A stretch of 64,000 bases of DNA from Flavobacterium gilvum (GCF_001761465.1 NZ_CP017479.1:1984001-2048000); one strand, 5' to 3'; positions 41,400 through 51,100 are shown, numbered from the stretch's first letter. Made by a program: numbers and translations. Notes: generated by a model not told the origin, from the sequence alone.

Positions 41400-42112
41400 T
41401 ATCCTTGTTTTGCTACGCTATAATTGATGTACTTTTTCTTCATCCACAAATACGCAAAACAATCCTGTAATGGACCCAATAATCGGTTCCAAAGATTGAA
41501 TTTGGATACTCCTGCTACTCTCGGGAAATGTCTTACTGGTGTTTGTTTTATTTTGCCATTTTGCAACAAAATCATGGCTGGTAAAAAACGGTGCAATCCG
41601 TTGAACATTGGTATTTTTTTTGCCATATCCGTACGGATTATTTTCAGGGGACAACCTGTGTCGTCCATACCATCATCCGTAAAAGCTCTTCGGATACCGT
41701 TGGCAATGGTCGAAGACATGTTTTTAGTAAAAGAATCTTTTCTGTTGGAACGAACTCCTGTAACTAAGTCATATTCTCCGGAAAATTCCATTAGAATATT
41801 AAAATCTTCTGGTGCAGTTTGCAAATCGGCATCAATATAACCCACCCACGGCGTATCGGCATAATCAAAACCGGCTTTGATGGCGGCGCTTAATCCAGTA
41901 TTTTTTTCGAAAGAAATAAAAGTAAATTCGTCAGTGTCTTTGCAGATTTTTTCGATTAAAGTTTGACTGTTATCCTTGGATCCATCGTTGACAAACAGGA
42001 TTTTAGTCTTTTTTTTAGAAACAGACAAAAACTGTTTCATTTCTTGGTGTACGCGGTCAAGATTGTCCTCTTCGTTATAGACAGGGATAATGATTGTTAA
42101 TTCAAAGTTCAT
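41399..42112 (-). CDS. GT2 polyprenyl-phosphate sugar transferase (DPM1/ArnC-like)
   Basis: A 237-residue glycosyltransferase with the GT-A start IIPVYNEEDNLDRV, the donor motif GYIDADLQTAPEDF (DxD) and the catalytic region SKFNLWNRL near the C-terminus. It lacks the two C-terminal transmembrane helices of many ArnC relatives, so it resembles soluble DPM1-type enzymes. It probably loads a sugar onto undecaprenyl phosphate for the two genes downstream; its stop overlaps the next start. A -7 element TACTTTTG lies on the minus strand at 42130-42137. Confidence 0.88.
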   Translation of the reverse strand: MNFELTIIIPVYNEEDNLDRVHQEMKQFLSVSKKKTKILFVNDGSKDNSQTLIEKICKDTDEFTFISFEKNTGLSAAIKAGFDYADTPWVGYIDADLQTAPEDFNILMEFSGEYDLVTGVRSNRKDSFTKNMSSTIANGIRRAFTDDGMDDTGCPLKIIRTDMAKKIPMFNGLHRFLPAMILLQNGKIKQTPVRHFPRVAGVSKFNLWNRLLGPLQDCFAYLWMKKKYINYSVAKQG

Positions 42113-42129
42113 ATTAGGGAAAGTTTCGA

Positions 42130-42137
42130 CAAAAGTA
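42130..42137 (-). promoter_or_regulatory. promoter -7 element of the GT2-LAB_N-GT39 operon
   Basis: Minus-strand TACTTTTG, 17 bases before the GT2 ATG at 42112. Confidence 0.5.
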
Positions 42138-42247
42138 TTTTATTTTTAGTAAAAATGATTGATTTTATCACATTTGGTTTAATTTTTCGAAACTCTGCTT
42201 TGGTAAAGGAAAGTTTCAAACCAAAGCGTTAAACTCAGGTTAAGTGT

Positions 42248-43192
42248 TTATTTGCAAAAATTGTCCTGATACCATTTTACTTGTGCTTTTAGACCCTCGT
42301 ACAGACTAGTTTTTGGGTCGTATCCCAATAATTTTCTTGCTTTGTCAATAACGGCTTTCGTTCTTAATTGGTCACCAGTTCTTGCTTCAACAATTTGCAA
42401 TTCAATTTTTTTGTTCAAAATCTGCTCGACAATTTCGATTCCCTGTTGGGTTGTGTTTTCCTCTTCGGTGCCTAAGTTGATGATTTCATTATTAACAAGA
42501 TCTTCTTTTCCAATCACGCTCACAACTCCATCAACGATATCTTGAACGTATGTAAAACTTCTTAAATGGCTTTCGCTTCCTTTGTACAAAGGGAAAGGAA
42601 TATTGTTGAATGCATTAGCAATCAGTTTTGTGTATAATTTCTCTGGTCTTTCGCGCGGTCCGTAAACAGAATACAAACGTAAAGAACAGGCTTTCAAATG
42701 CCCTAATCTGCTGCTTGCCAATACCAATTGTTCGGCGGCCAATTTGGTAACACCATAAAAAGAAGCCGGTTTTGGGGTTTCGGATTCATCAAATGTGGCA
42801 TGAATTCCATAAATTGATGAGGTGGCAATATTTACAAAGAGGGCTAGATTTTTATTTTTTAAGGCAAAATCAAGCAGGTTTTTGGTTCCGATCACATTGT
42901 TTCCCAGATAATCCTCAAAACTGGAAGTAACTGAAATGCCTGGTTGGGCCGCAAAATGGAAAATATATTCAAAATCAATTGGTAATGTTTGAAGCTGTTC
43001 TGCAAAACGTAAATCGATTTTTTCGATTCCGATTCCTTTTTCTGTCAAAGCATTTGCATTGAGCTGTTTCAAAGACACATCATAATAATCTGAAAAGTTA
43101 TCCAAACCTACTACTTCATGTCCCATTGATTGCAGGTGTTCAGCTGTATGCGATGCAATATATCCAGCGGCCCCCGTAATTAATATTTTCAT
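42248..43192 (-). CDS. NAD-dependent nucleotide-sugar epimerase/dehydratase
   Basis: A 314-residue extended short-chain dehydrogenase. The Rossmann motif reads GAAGYIAS (third Gly replaced by Ala), then GLDNFSDYYD. The catalytic residues are the Ser/Thr in ATSSIYG and YxxxK in FYGVTKLAAEQ. It resembles UDP-glucose/UDP-glucuronate 4-epimerases. It likely feeds the neighbouring glycosyltransferase operon or the polysaccharide locus further down. 135 bases separate it from the GT2 gene. Confidence 0.88.
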   Translation of the reverse strand: MKILITGAAGYIASHTAEHLQSMGHEVVGLDNFSDYYDVSLKQLNANALTEKGIGIEKIDLRFAEQLQTLPIDFEYIFHFAAQPGISVTSSFEDYLGNNVIGTKNLLDFALKNKNLALFVNIATSSIYGIHATFDESETPKPASFYGVTKLAAEQLVLASSRLGHLKACSLRLYSVYGPRERPEKLYTKLIANAFNNIPFPLYKGSESHLRSFTYVQDIVDGVVSVIGKEDLVNNEIINLGTEEENTTQQGIEIVEQILNKKIELQIVEARTGDQLRTKAVIDKARKLLGYDPKTSLYEGLKAQVKWYQDNFCK

Positions 43193-43461
43193 ATTTTCTG
43201 CTTTAATTATTTTATTGGCTTAAAGCCAGTTTTTTAAAAGATTCAACTTTGAGGAGTCATAAAATAATGACCAAAAATATTGTTTTAATAAAAGAAAAAA
43301 AACAAACATTTTGTTATTATTGTGAATTTTCTAAAAGACAAAAATAAGAAAAATAGACTAATTCTATTTATTGTTAAAGCAATTTTAAAAAAGTAGGAAC
43401 ATGGCAATTAAATAATCTTTATAATTTTGGCTAATTTTATTTGTTTTGTATTAGTCAAGAT

Positions 43462-44556
43462 TTAGTCATAATTTTTAAAATAATTATCCAATACTATTTG
43501 CGCTGCCGCAAAAGGAGAAATGGTGTTGTTTTGAACCTCTTTTTTTGTAGATTCCAATAATTCAGTAATTTTTGGCTGATTGTAGAAATGCGTTTTTAAT
43601 TGTTGGTCAATGGTTTCTATCATCCAGAAAAGATTTTGTTCCTTTCTTTTTTCTTCGAAATAATGATTAGCATTAACCAATTCAAAATAATTCGAAATTG
43701 TCTGCCAAATTGTATCAATTCCTTCTTTGGTCAATGCACTGCAGGTTGCGGTAGTCGGAATCCATCCTGATTTTTTTTTAGGAAAAAGATGCAAAGCCCT
43801 GTTGAATTCAACTTTGGCCAAATTTGCTTTTTTAACGTTATCTCCATCGGCTTTGTTGATCATGACAGCATCGACCATTTCCATGATACCGCGTTTGATG
43901 CCTTGAAGTTCGTCGCCTGCACCAGCAATTTTTAGTAGTAAAAAGAAATCAACCATACTGTGAACGGCAGTTTCGCTTTGTCCCACACCAACGGTTTCTA
44001 TTAGAATAACATCAAATCCACAAGCTTCGCAAAGAGTTATAGATTCTCGGGTTTTTCGCGCAACTCCACCCAAGTTTTCCCCAGATGCCGATGGTCGAAT
44101 GAATGCATTTTTGTGTTTTACCAATTCCTCCATTCGGGTTTTATCTCCCAGAATGCTTCCGTGCGAAATCGTACTGCTAGGATCAACAGCAAGCACGGCA
44201 ACTTTTTTGCCTAAATCTGTTAGATGTTTACCAAAAACTTCTATAAAAGTACTTTTTCCAACGCCTGGAACTCCTGTAATTCCAATACGAATTGATTTAT
44301 TAGCATGTGGCAAACATGCATTGATGATTTGATTTGCTTTCTCCTGATGTAGTGGGTTTGTGCTTTCAATTAAAGTAATGGCACGGCTGAGTGCAGTTGT
44401 ATTTCCTTTCAAAATCCCATCAATCAATTCTTTTGTTGGAGGCTGTTTCTTTCTGGATTTTTTAATTTGGTCAATAGCATGAGAATTGGTTATTTCTGGT
44501 AGCGAAATACCTTCTTTTTCATTCAAAGCGCTTGATTTTGATTTTCGGATGGACAA
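43462..44556 (-). CDS. meaB: MeaB-family G-protein chaperone of methylmalonyl-CoA mutase
   Basis: A 364-residue GTPase that guards B12-dependent methylmalonyl-CoA mutase. Walker A is GVPGVGKS (residues 95-102), followed by VDPSSTISHGSILGDKTRM, then ETVGVGQSE (switch region) and MINKADGDN (NKxD). The N-terminal extension of about 50 residues is Lys-rich. No mutase gene is adjacent in the window. The preceding 269-base gap (43193-43461) is AT-rich without recognisable features. Confidence 0.93.
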   Translation of the reverse strand: MSIRKSKSSALNEKEGISLPEITNSHAIDQIKKSRKKQPPTKELIDGILKGNTTALSRAITLIESTNPLHQEKANQIINACLPHANKSIRIGITGVPGVGKSTFIEVFGKHLTDLGKKVAVLAVDPSSTISHGSILGDKTRMEELVKHKNAFIRPSASGENLGGVARKTRESITLCEACGFDVILIETVGVGQSETAVHSMVDFFLLLKIAGAGDELQGIKRGIMEMVDAVMINKADGDNVKKANLAKVEFNRALHLFPKKKSGWIPTTATCSALTKEGIDTIWQTISNYFELVNANHYFEEKRKEQNLFWMIETIDQQLKTHFYNQPKITELLESTKKEVQNNTISPFAAAQIVLDNYFKNYD

Positions 44557-44706
44557 AATGATAGTTTTTTTTGATACGTAAAAGTAATCAAAACAAAAAC
44601 AGTTTCAAAAGACGAACTCCTGAAACTGTTCAGGTGTTAAACATTGTTTAACAGCGTTGGCTTTCAATTTAAACTATTGGTTCTGTGTTAAGAATTTTTT
44701 TAGTGG

Positions 44707-44714
44707 TATTTTTG
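44707..44714 (+). promoter_or_regulatory. promoter -7 element of the AEC transporter gene
   Basis: TATTTTTG, 17 bases before the ATG at 44731. Confidence 0.55.
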
Positions 44715-44730
44715 CAGTCAATTTGGCGCT

Positions 44731-45642
44731 ATGTATAACATTATTATAATCTTCGTTTGTTTGTTGCTTGGACTTCTTTTGCAAAAAGTAAAGCGATTTC
44801 CAACAAATGCTTACAAACTGTTTAATCACATAGTTATTTATTTTTGCCTTCCTTCATTAGCCCTGTTTTTTATACCGAAGATTCAGTTAGACAGTCATTT
44901 ATTATATCCGATAGCGGTAAGTTGGATTGGTTTTACTACATCCATTTTGTTTTTTTCTTTTTTAGGTTGGAAATTAAAATGGTCTCGAAAACTGACAGGG
45001 TGCATGATTATGACTGCAGGTTTTAGCAATACTTCTTTTTTAGGTTTTCCTATAATTCAGGCTTTGTATGGTGAAGAAGGATTAAAAATGGCTATTTTGG
45101 TAGATCAGCCTGGAACATTTGTTGTACTTTCTACTTTAGGAGTTTTTATCGCTACATATTATTCTACAGGTAGTGCAAATGGATTGCAGATTATAAAAAA
45201 AATACTTTTTTTTCCGCCTTTTATTGCTTTTCTACTGGCTTGTTTTATGAATGTATTTCATTATGATTTTCATGAATTCATTCAGTTCTCCTTACAAAAA
45301 GTGGGAAGTATAATGACTCCATTGGCAATGCTTTCGGTGGGTTTACAATTGCAATTTGATAAGAAAAGCAAGCATTTTAAATTTTTGCGTTTGGGACTTT
45401 TATATAAATTAATACTCACTCCAGCTTTGATTTATTTATTGTATGTTGTGATTTTGAATCAACATTCAACAATGATTAAAGTTTCTGTGATGGAAGCTGC
45501 TATGGCTCCAATGATTTCATCAAGTATTATTGCTTCTTCTTATGGATTAAAACCCAGATTGTGTAGTATGATGATAGGTTTTGGAATACCATTGTCATTT
45601 ATAACATTAATCTTTTGGGGGCTTTTGATGCGTTTTATTTAA
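44731..45642 (+). CDS. AEC-family transporter
   Basis: A 303-residue membrane protein with ten hydrophobic segments and the auxin-efflux-carrier pattern: YCLPSLALFFIPK in the first half, AGFSNTSFLGFPIIQALYGEEG (conserved N-T-xFxG-P) and MTPLAMLSVGLQL in the second. Such carriers export malate or other organic anions. It is divergent from meaB and not part of an operon. Confidence 0.9.
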   Translation: MYNIIIIFVCLLLGLLLQKVKRFPTNAYKLFNHIVIYFCLPSLALFFIPKIQLDSHLLYPIAVSWIGFTTSILFFSFLGWKLKWSRKLTGCMIMTAGFSNTSFLGFPIIQALYGEEGLKMAILVDQPGTFVVLSTLGVFIATYYSTGSANGLQIIKKILFFPPFIAFLLACFMNVFHYDFHEFIQFSLQKVGSIMTPLAMLSVGLQLQFDKKSKHFKFLRLGLLYKLILTPALIYLLYVVILNQHSTMIKVSVMEAAMAPMISSSIIASSYGLKPRLCSMMIGFGIPLSFITLIFWGLLMRFI

Positions 45643-45960
45643 ATGGATTTTTTTTTTAACATATAGTTCATATAAGTTTTTGTTTAGATTTTTTTTTTTT
45701 TTTTGACACTATTTATAAGGTTATAAAAGAATAAAATAGGTGTTTTGTGCTTTTATGGGTTTTCTTTTGCTGAAGAGATTTTATGAAGAGAGTATTTTAA
45801 ATAATCTTTTTTGACTTATATGTTAAAATTAAAGTAATCTTTCGTTTTCCTATTTGTCTAAATTAATTGTTATAATTAATTTATTTTTAGAATATTATAT
45901 TAAAAGAGAAGTTTTTTTGATTAATTTTATTGTTCTAAACTTAATTAAATAGATAGAATT
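45643..45960. other. 318-base AT-rich intergenic region
   Basis: No gene, hairpin of note or clear promoter is seen. It contains homopolymer T runs (45690-45710) and ends next to the peroxiredoxin start. Confidence 0.6.
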
Positions 45961-46599
45961 ATGGGAACATTACGATTAGGAGACACTGCTCCGGATTTTA
46001 AAGCAGAAACATCAATGGGTACTATACAATTTCATGAATGGCTTGGCGATTCTTGGGGAGTGTTGTTTTCTCATCCGGCAGATTTTACTCCAGTTTGTAC
46101 CACTGAATTAGGTACTGTGGCCAATTATTATCCTGAATTTGAAAAAAGAAATACAAAAGTCATTGCTTTAAGTGTTGATGGATTGCAGTCACATTTGGAA
46201 TGGATAAAAGACATCAATGAGACTCAAAATACAACGGTAAATTTCCCGATTATTGCTGACGAAAACAGGGAAGTGGCTATGCTTTACGATATGATTCATC
46301 CTAATGCAAGCGAAAAATTTACTGTTCGTTCGGTATTTGTTATTGGAAGCGATAAGAAAATTAAATTAACATTGACTTACCCAGCTTCGACAGGAAGAAA
46401 TTTTGAAGAATTGCTTAGGGTTATTGATAGCCTGCAATTGACGGCAAATTATAGTGTGGCAACTCCTGCTAACTGGAAACATGGTGGAGATGTAGTTATT
46501 GTTCCTGCCATTCCAGATAGTGATATTCCCAGTAAATTCCCAAAAGGACATACTCCGATAAAACCTTATTTGAGAATGACCCCGCAACCAAATTTATAA
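45961..46599 (+). CDS. 1-Cys peroxiredoxin (Prx6 type)
   Basis: A 212-residue peroxidase. The peroxidatic Cys is Cys46 in the motif PADFTPVCTTE, and no other Cys is present, so it is a 1-Cys enzyme that needs an external reductant. The Prx6-type extended C-terminus is present (PANWKHGGDVVIVPAI ... GHTPIKPYLRMTPQPNL). It should detoxify peroxides in the cytoplasm. A hairpin at 46672-46711 terminates it. Confidence 0.93.
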   Translation: MGTLRLGDTAPDFKAETSMGTIQFHEWLGDSWGVLFSHPADFTPVCTTELGTVANYYPEFEKRNTKVIALSVDGLQSHLEWIKDINETQNTTVNFPIIADENREVAMLYDMIHPNASEKFTVRSVFVIGSDKKIKLTLTYPASTGRNFEELLRVIDSLQLTANYSVATPANWKHGGDVVIVPAIPDSDIPSKFPKGHTPIKPYLRMTPQPNL

Positions 46600-46671
46600 A
46601 AAGTTGATTTTTTTGCACATTCATAAGAAAACAAATATTTTTTTGTAAAATGTGTTTTTATTACAAGAGAC

Positions 46672-46714
46672 AAACCCCGGAATTACTCAAAAAGAGTCAA
46701 AGATGGGGTTTTCT
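46672..46714 (+). terminator. terminator after the peroxiredoxin gene
   Basis: AAACCCC (46672-46678) pairs with GGGGTTT (46705-46711), with additional pairing ACTC/GAGT inside the loop. Confidence 0.7.
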
Positions 46715-47243
46715 TTTAAAATTAGTTTTGGTACTAAAATCGACAGTATTTAATTTCATTTTTGTTTTCTTATTTTTTATTCTATCGAATGTAATATTCG
46801 ATTTCTTTCTAAGAAATGATTACTTATACCTGTTTTTCTTCTCACAATAACTACCTTATTAAACCGAGATAATACTCTAAAATTTTATCTTAGTGTCTTT
46901 TGATTATTAATCATTGTAATCGTTACTAGTAAATTTACTTCATATTCCCCATTTTGAAATTTACTGCATCTGTAATCATTTGAGTTTTCAAATTTTGTAG
47001 ATCAAATGTTGTCATTGATGCTTTTTCAAAGACTAGTATTATTTCCATTCTTAAAAATTAGAAGAAATTTTTTTTCTGTTTTAATAGTCCAAACCTTTTT
47101 TATTGAATAAATACACTTCACGACAAATTTTTTTGAAAGGCTCTGGAGAAGTGAATTTTCTTCAATTTTACCGTGTTATCACGTAGAACTAGTGCTACTT
47201 ATCTTAAGTGTATTATACTACATATGGTTGTTTTTTAGTGATT
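46715..47243. other. 529-base AT-rich region without recognised genes
   Basis: No reading frame with protein-like composition is seen. Short open stretches are hydrophobic by virtue of T-rich DNA only. Confidence 0.5.
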
Positions 47244-47376
47244 TAAATTTGCATGATTTTAAAACGTATATATGAATACAAAAAACACCACTTCTTTAAT
47301 GTTAGTAGTATTAATAACTTTATTCTCTTCAATTTTAATGGAGACCAATTTGTTAATACAAAGAAATTATATCTGA
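47244..47376 (+). CDS. possible 34-residue exported peptide or truncated gene, with promoter
   Basis: TAAATTTG (47244-47251) is a good -7 element 20 bases before an ATG at 47272. The frame codes for MNTKNTTSLMLVVLITLFSS and 14 more residues to a TGA at 47374-47376, which looks like a signal peptide. It may be the start of a decayed adhesin gene. Low certainty. Confidence 0.3.
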
Positions 47377-47470
47377 AATATTTTTAAAATCAATTTTACT
47401 CAATGTTTAAAAATGGATTTGAGTTAATTGTTTTTTAATAAAAATCAAATTATCAAAATAAATGATTCTA

Positions 47471-47919
47471 ATGAAAAAACTAAAATTTTCAAAAGCATGA
47501 TTTTGATAGGTTTGTTTTCAGGTCTAGCAACGTAAGGGTAAGTAAAAATTAGAAATAATTCTACAAAGGTAAATTCAAATGTCTATCTGGAAGTCGAGGC
47601 AGCTAACGGAAGTATGTTTTCTGTTAGTAAAGGCAAAGGTAAAGTAACTATCAAAAACGGTTCGGAGAGTGATGGTTAAGTTTTAACTTCAGATTCTAAT
47701 GGTGTGGCTACCGGGATGCTGGAGTTGTTTACCACTATTAAGCGCGTAGGTTCAGATATATCGTCCAATAATGTCATCATTAATGGAGATTCTATAACTA
47801 TAGACGATTCGGCTGCGTCTTATGGTGCTGTAACAATAGTTGGAGCAAACGTAGGTTATCAGGTTATGCACAGTACATCATGAGGGATGTGGTATACTAT
47901 TTCAAAATTGCAGATTTAA
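47471..47919 (+). pseudogene. exported protein pseudogene with four in-frame stops
   Basis: A frame that begins with a signal peptide (MKKLKFSK, then ILIGLFSGLAT) and continues in one phase (frame of 47497) with normal protein composition to a final TAA at 47917-47919. It is broken by TAA at 47533, 47539 and 47677 and TGA at 47881, and needs a one-base correction near 47490. Readable parts include NSNVYLEVEAANGSMFSVSK and SNNVIINGDSITIDDSAASYG. Three stops are one transition from CAA (Gln) and the TGA one transition from TGG (Trp). The family is unknown; a surface protein is likely from its neighbours. Confidence 0.7.
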
Positions 47920-48019
47920 TTTGATTGTTATTGGTTGGTTATCAGTGATTTAATTGAATTGTAAAATGAGTATTAATGAGACTAAGATAGGATCTTTTAG
48001 AACCAAAAAAATTAGAAAA

Positions 48020-49669
48020 ATGAATTTAAATTTTAAAACAGTTTTAGTAATTGCGGTTTTTAGTTTTGCAAAAAGCTTTGCCCAAGTTGGAATACAAGGT
48101 AATAATCCGGATAAATCGGCGGTTCTGGATCTTAATGCAAACAACAAGGGGCTATTGATACCACGTATTTCTTTAGCATCCACCAGCGATATAACGGGAA
48201 TAGCTGGAGGCAATCCGGCTCAGTCGTTATTAGTGTATAATACAAATGGCAGTATTACTGGTACAAATGCGGCTGGTACAGGATATTATTATTGGGATGT
48301 TAACATCTGGAAAAAGATGATTGTCAAAGATGATATAGCCATATCTAATGACTGGGCATTGCTTGGTAATGCAGGCACAAGTCCTACAACTAATTTTGTG
48401 GGAACAACAGACGTTCAGGATCTCGTTTTTAAGACAGGTAACAAGGGTGCCGCAAGAATTACTTCTACGGGAAATTATACCATAGGGTATGGAGCGGGTA
48501 CTGCCGGTACGGCCAATGTTGCAACAGTCGCATCCTCCACAAGCGGTTCTACAACTACACAACAAAATGCTGTCCTTACGGTAGAAGGAGGAGACGTTTC
48601 CATTAATGGTCTTACTGTTGGTAAAGGAGGAGGGCAATTTCCATCTAATACAGTATTAGGATATCAAACCTTGTACAACAATAAAACAGGCGGTTTGTCT
48701 AATGTGGCCGTTGGGGAACAGAGCATGTATTCAAATACGACAGGCGTATCGAATGTGGCGGTTGGTCGTCAATCGTTATTTGCCAATGCGATAGGTAGTG
48801 GTAATAGTGGGTCAGGATTAAGAGCTTTATACAGTAATACTACAGGAAGTTACAATGTAGCAAATGGATTTAATTCTTTGTATCAAAATACTATAGGTAG
48901 TAACAACACGGCTATTGGTAATTCCTCTTTGTATTCATTTACTGTAGGGGATAATAACGTTGCATTAGGAAACAAAGCAGGTTATTTCCAAAATTCAGGT
49001 AGTTACAATATCGTAATTGGATCTGTTCCTGACAGTGATGGTTTGAATCTTACTAACAAATCGGGCTCAAACCAGTTAAATATTGGTAATACCATTTTCG
49101 GCACGGGCATAAATTCTAACACCGTAGGTGCGGGAAATATAGGTATTGGTACTGCCGCTCCGGGAACAAAACTTGAAGTAAACAACGGCACTACTGCCGG
49201 TGCTATTAAAATTGTTGATGGTACACAAGGTGTTGGAAAGGTTTTAACCTCTGATGCTGACGGGGTGGGGACATGGATTTCTGGGTACCAACGGCCTGCG
49301 ACACCTCAAGCGCTTTCAGCTGGTACAGGTACATTTACGCTTAATATGTCAACAGGGGGGCAGAAATATTCAATTCCCGGTTTGAAAACAATTACAGTTA
49401 CTCAAGCCGGTCTCTATAATGTTTCATGGGACTGTAATTCTTTTGGAACGATTACCGGGAGGTATTTGGTAATGCTGGACTGTCCGGCTAACTCATTTTC
49501 TGAATATATGGGAGATTTTATTGATGATGCTTATTCAAATCGAAGACGATCGTCTAGAATGACACTCTATTTACTTCCAGGAACTTATACATTTACCCTC
49601 TATGCAGATACAACAGGATCTCTTTCTGTTACCGGTTACGCATTTAATGTAGCCATAAGAAGCCTGTAA
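48020..49669 (+). CDS. exported adhesin-like protein with YadA-head-type repeats
   Basis: A 549-residue protein starting at the ATG at 48020 (MNLNFKTVLVIAVFSFAKSFAQ signal peptide). After an N-terminal domain with GNNPDKSAVLDLNANNKGLLIPR come about seven irregular repeats of 20-25 residues (about 200-340) of the type GxxSLYxNTxGSxNVAxG, as in the heads of trimeric adhesins. A short stalk (GIGTAAPGTKLEVNNG) and a C-terminal jelly-roll domain (about 425-549, ending SVTGYAFNVAIRSL) follow. It is likely surface-exposed. No type IX sorting domain was recognised. Confidence 0.75.
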   Translation: MNLNFKTVLVIAVFSFAKSFAQVGIQGNNPDKSAVLDLNANNKGLLIPRISLASTSDITGIAGGNPAQSLLVYNTNGSITGTNAAGTGYYYWDVNIWKKMIVKDDIAISNDWALLGNAGTSPTTNFVGTTDVQDLVFKTGNKGAARITSTGNYTIGYGAGTAGTANVATVASSTSGSTTTQQNAVLTVEGGDVSINGLTVGKGGGQFPSNTVLGYQTLYNNKTGGLSNVAVGEQSMYSNTTGVSNVAVGRQSLFANAIGSGNSGSGLRALYSNTTGSYNVANGFNSLYQNTIGSNNTAIGNSSLYSFTVGDNNVALGNKAGYFQNSGSYNIVIGSVPDSDGLNLTNKSGSNQLNIGNTIFGTGINSNTVGAGNIGIGTAAPGTKLEVNNGTTAGAIKIVDGTQGVGKVLTSDADGVGTWISGYQRPATPQALSAGTGTFTLNMSTGGQKYSIPGLKTITVTQAGLYNVSWDCNSFGTITGRYLVMLDCPANSFSEYMGDFIDDAYSNRRRSSRMTLYLLPGTYTFTLYADTTGSLSVTGYAFNVAIRSL

Positions 49670-49802
49670 ATTTTGCAAAACACGTTTTATGTAGCAGGTC
49701 CTTTGACTGAAATTAAGTGTGATGACTGGTTTATAATAGGAAAAGAATTCTATTAAATCTTTAAAAGAAAAACAGGCAATGACTCAAAAATTAACTTCAA
49801 AA

Positions 49803-50176
49803 ATGAATTGTTACTGCTGTAGGTTTTGTTGAGCTTTGCCTATGGTTGGAGTCAGTCGGGAAGCTTCGGGAACGCTTACATTTTCAACGGCGTGCAGACT
49901 GCTGTGCATGGGACAATTTAAGTTTCCTTAGTGGCGGCAACGGCTTTTTGCCAGGAATAATGGGTATTGGCCGTACCTCACCCAAAGGGCATTTTGCCTT
50001 CATAGATGGAACTACTTGGAGCGATGCTTCAAATACAGCCATGTTGATGGCTACGTGAGAACTTACCAGACAGTGAAGTTCATATTTCCGATAGGGGTAA
50101 CTGCAATTATAATTCGGCGGCCTTTTCTTCGGCTTCGCTTGCCTCACCTTCGGAGGAGCTCCGAATCGTCAACTAA
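49803..50176 (+). pseudogene. frameshifted surface-protein pseudogene
   Basis: Protein-like sequence is spread over three frames. One reads LSFAYGWSQSGSFGNAYIFN and continues to a TAA near 49918. The next reads SGGNGFLPGIMGIGRTSPKG and FAFIDGTTWSDASNTA. The third reads HVDGYVRTYQTVKFIFPIG, and the last ends at a TAA at 50174-50176. Such DGYVRTYQT...FPIG segments belong to flavobacterial secreted adhesins. At least two frameshifts are needed, so the gene is broken. Confidence 0.7.
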
Positions 50177-50518
50177 TTGTTGATTTCTATAAACATTTCG
50201 CCACTCTGTGGCTCTCTTTTTTGATGAAATTAGTATTATCAAGCTCTGTTAGGAGCGTCATGTTTGTAGAAAATAGGATTATCAGGTTTTATAATTATAG
50301 GACTTCCCATTTTAAAATAGGTTTTTATTTAAAGCAGCAAACCTCGAAATTGCTTAAAATAGCAAAAACGAGGTTTCTATTGTTTAGAATTAGTTTCTGA
50401 AAGATAGTAAGTCTTAAATTGATTGTTTTTATTTGGGAGATTAATTTCGGTCTCTTTTAATTCAACAAAGATCTCCTTACGACGACATTCACTTGTTTAA
50501 TATGTTTCTCTTTTTTTG
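50177..50518. other. 342-base intergenic region with one hairpin
   Basis: No gene is seen. AAACCTCG (50339-50346) pairs with CGAGGTTT (50369-50376), a terminator-like hairpin similar in layout to the one after the peroxiredoxin gene. Confidence 0.6.
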
Positions 50519-51100
50519 TTAAACTAAATTATGAATTTTTGCGTACTGCAGTAACATTACAGTTTTAGCGTCTTTTATTTCACCAGATGCAATCATGGAA
50601 TAAGCTTGTTCAAAAGGGAGTTCTATTACTTCGATATGCTCCTGCTCGGCATCAAGTCCGCCTCCTTTGCTTACTTTCATTGATTCATTGTATTCGCCCA
50701 CAAATAAATACAGAATTTCTGTTACGGCTCCGGGTGACATAAAAGTTTCGAAGATTTTTTTGACTGTTGGAATGCGGTAACCTGTTTCTTCTTCGGTTTC
50801 CCGAATGATGCATTGTTCTGGATTGTCCTGATCCAAAAGTCCTGCGCAAACTTCAATCATCATTCCTGTTTTATTTCCGTTGAGATATGATGGCAAACGA
50901 AATTGACGCGTCAAAATAACTGTTTTTTGACTAGGGTTATAAAGTAAAATTGCAGCACCGTTTCCTCGGTCATACACTTCCCGAATATGGGTTTCCGGCT
51001 TGCTGTCTTCTTGTAAATAATCGTATGTCACTTTGTTTAGGATATACCAATTGTCTGAAAGTAATTCGGTTTTTTGAATAGATATCTTAGGGTCTCTCAT
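50519..51100 (-). CDS. nudK: NudK-like Nudix hydrolase (GDP-mannose pyrophosphatase family)
   Basis: A 193-residue Nudix enzyme resembling NudK. The Nudix box is GLLDQDNPEQCIIRETEEETGY (about residues 88-109), with REtEEETG intact. The sequence VYDRGNGAAILLYNPSQKTVILTRQFRLPSYLNGN just before it matches the NudK group. It would hydrolyse GDP-mannose or a similar sugar nucleotide. It is a single gene upstream of a PurA operon on the same strand. Confidence 0.88.
   Translation of the reverse strand: MRDPKISIQKTELLSDNWYILNKVTYDYLQEDSKPETHIREVYDRGNGAAILLYNPSQKTVILTRQFRLPSYLNGNKTGMMIEVCAGLLDQDNPEQCIIRETEEETGYRIPTVKKIFETFMSPGAVTEILYLFVGEYNESMKVSKGGGLDAEQEHIEVIELPFEQAYSMIASGEIKDAKTVMLLQYAKIHNLV

Noticed and set aside
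46650..46850. 66-codon hydrophobic open frame after the peroxiredoxin gene
   Set aside because: It overlaps the terminator hairpin, and its hydrophobicity follows from T-rich DNA.
49846..50058. 70-codon open frame in the adhesin island
   Set aside because: Its second half is real protein-like sequence, but its first half is a different frame of the same broken gene; it is better described as part of the pseudogene at 49803-50176.
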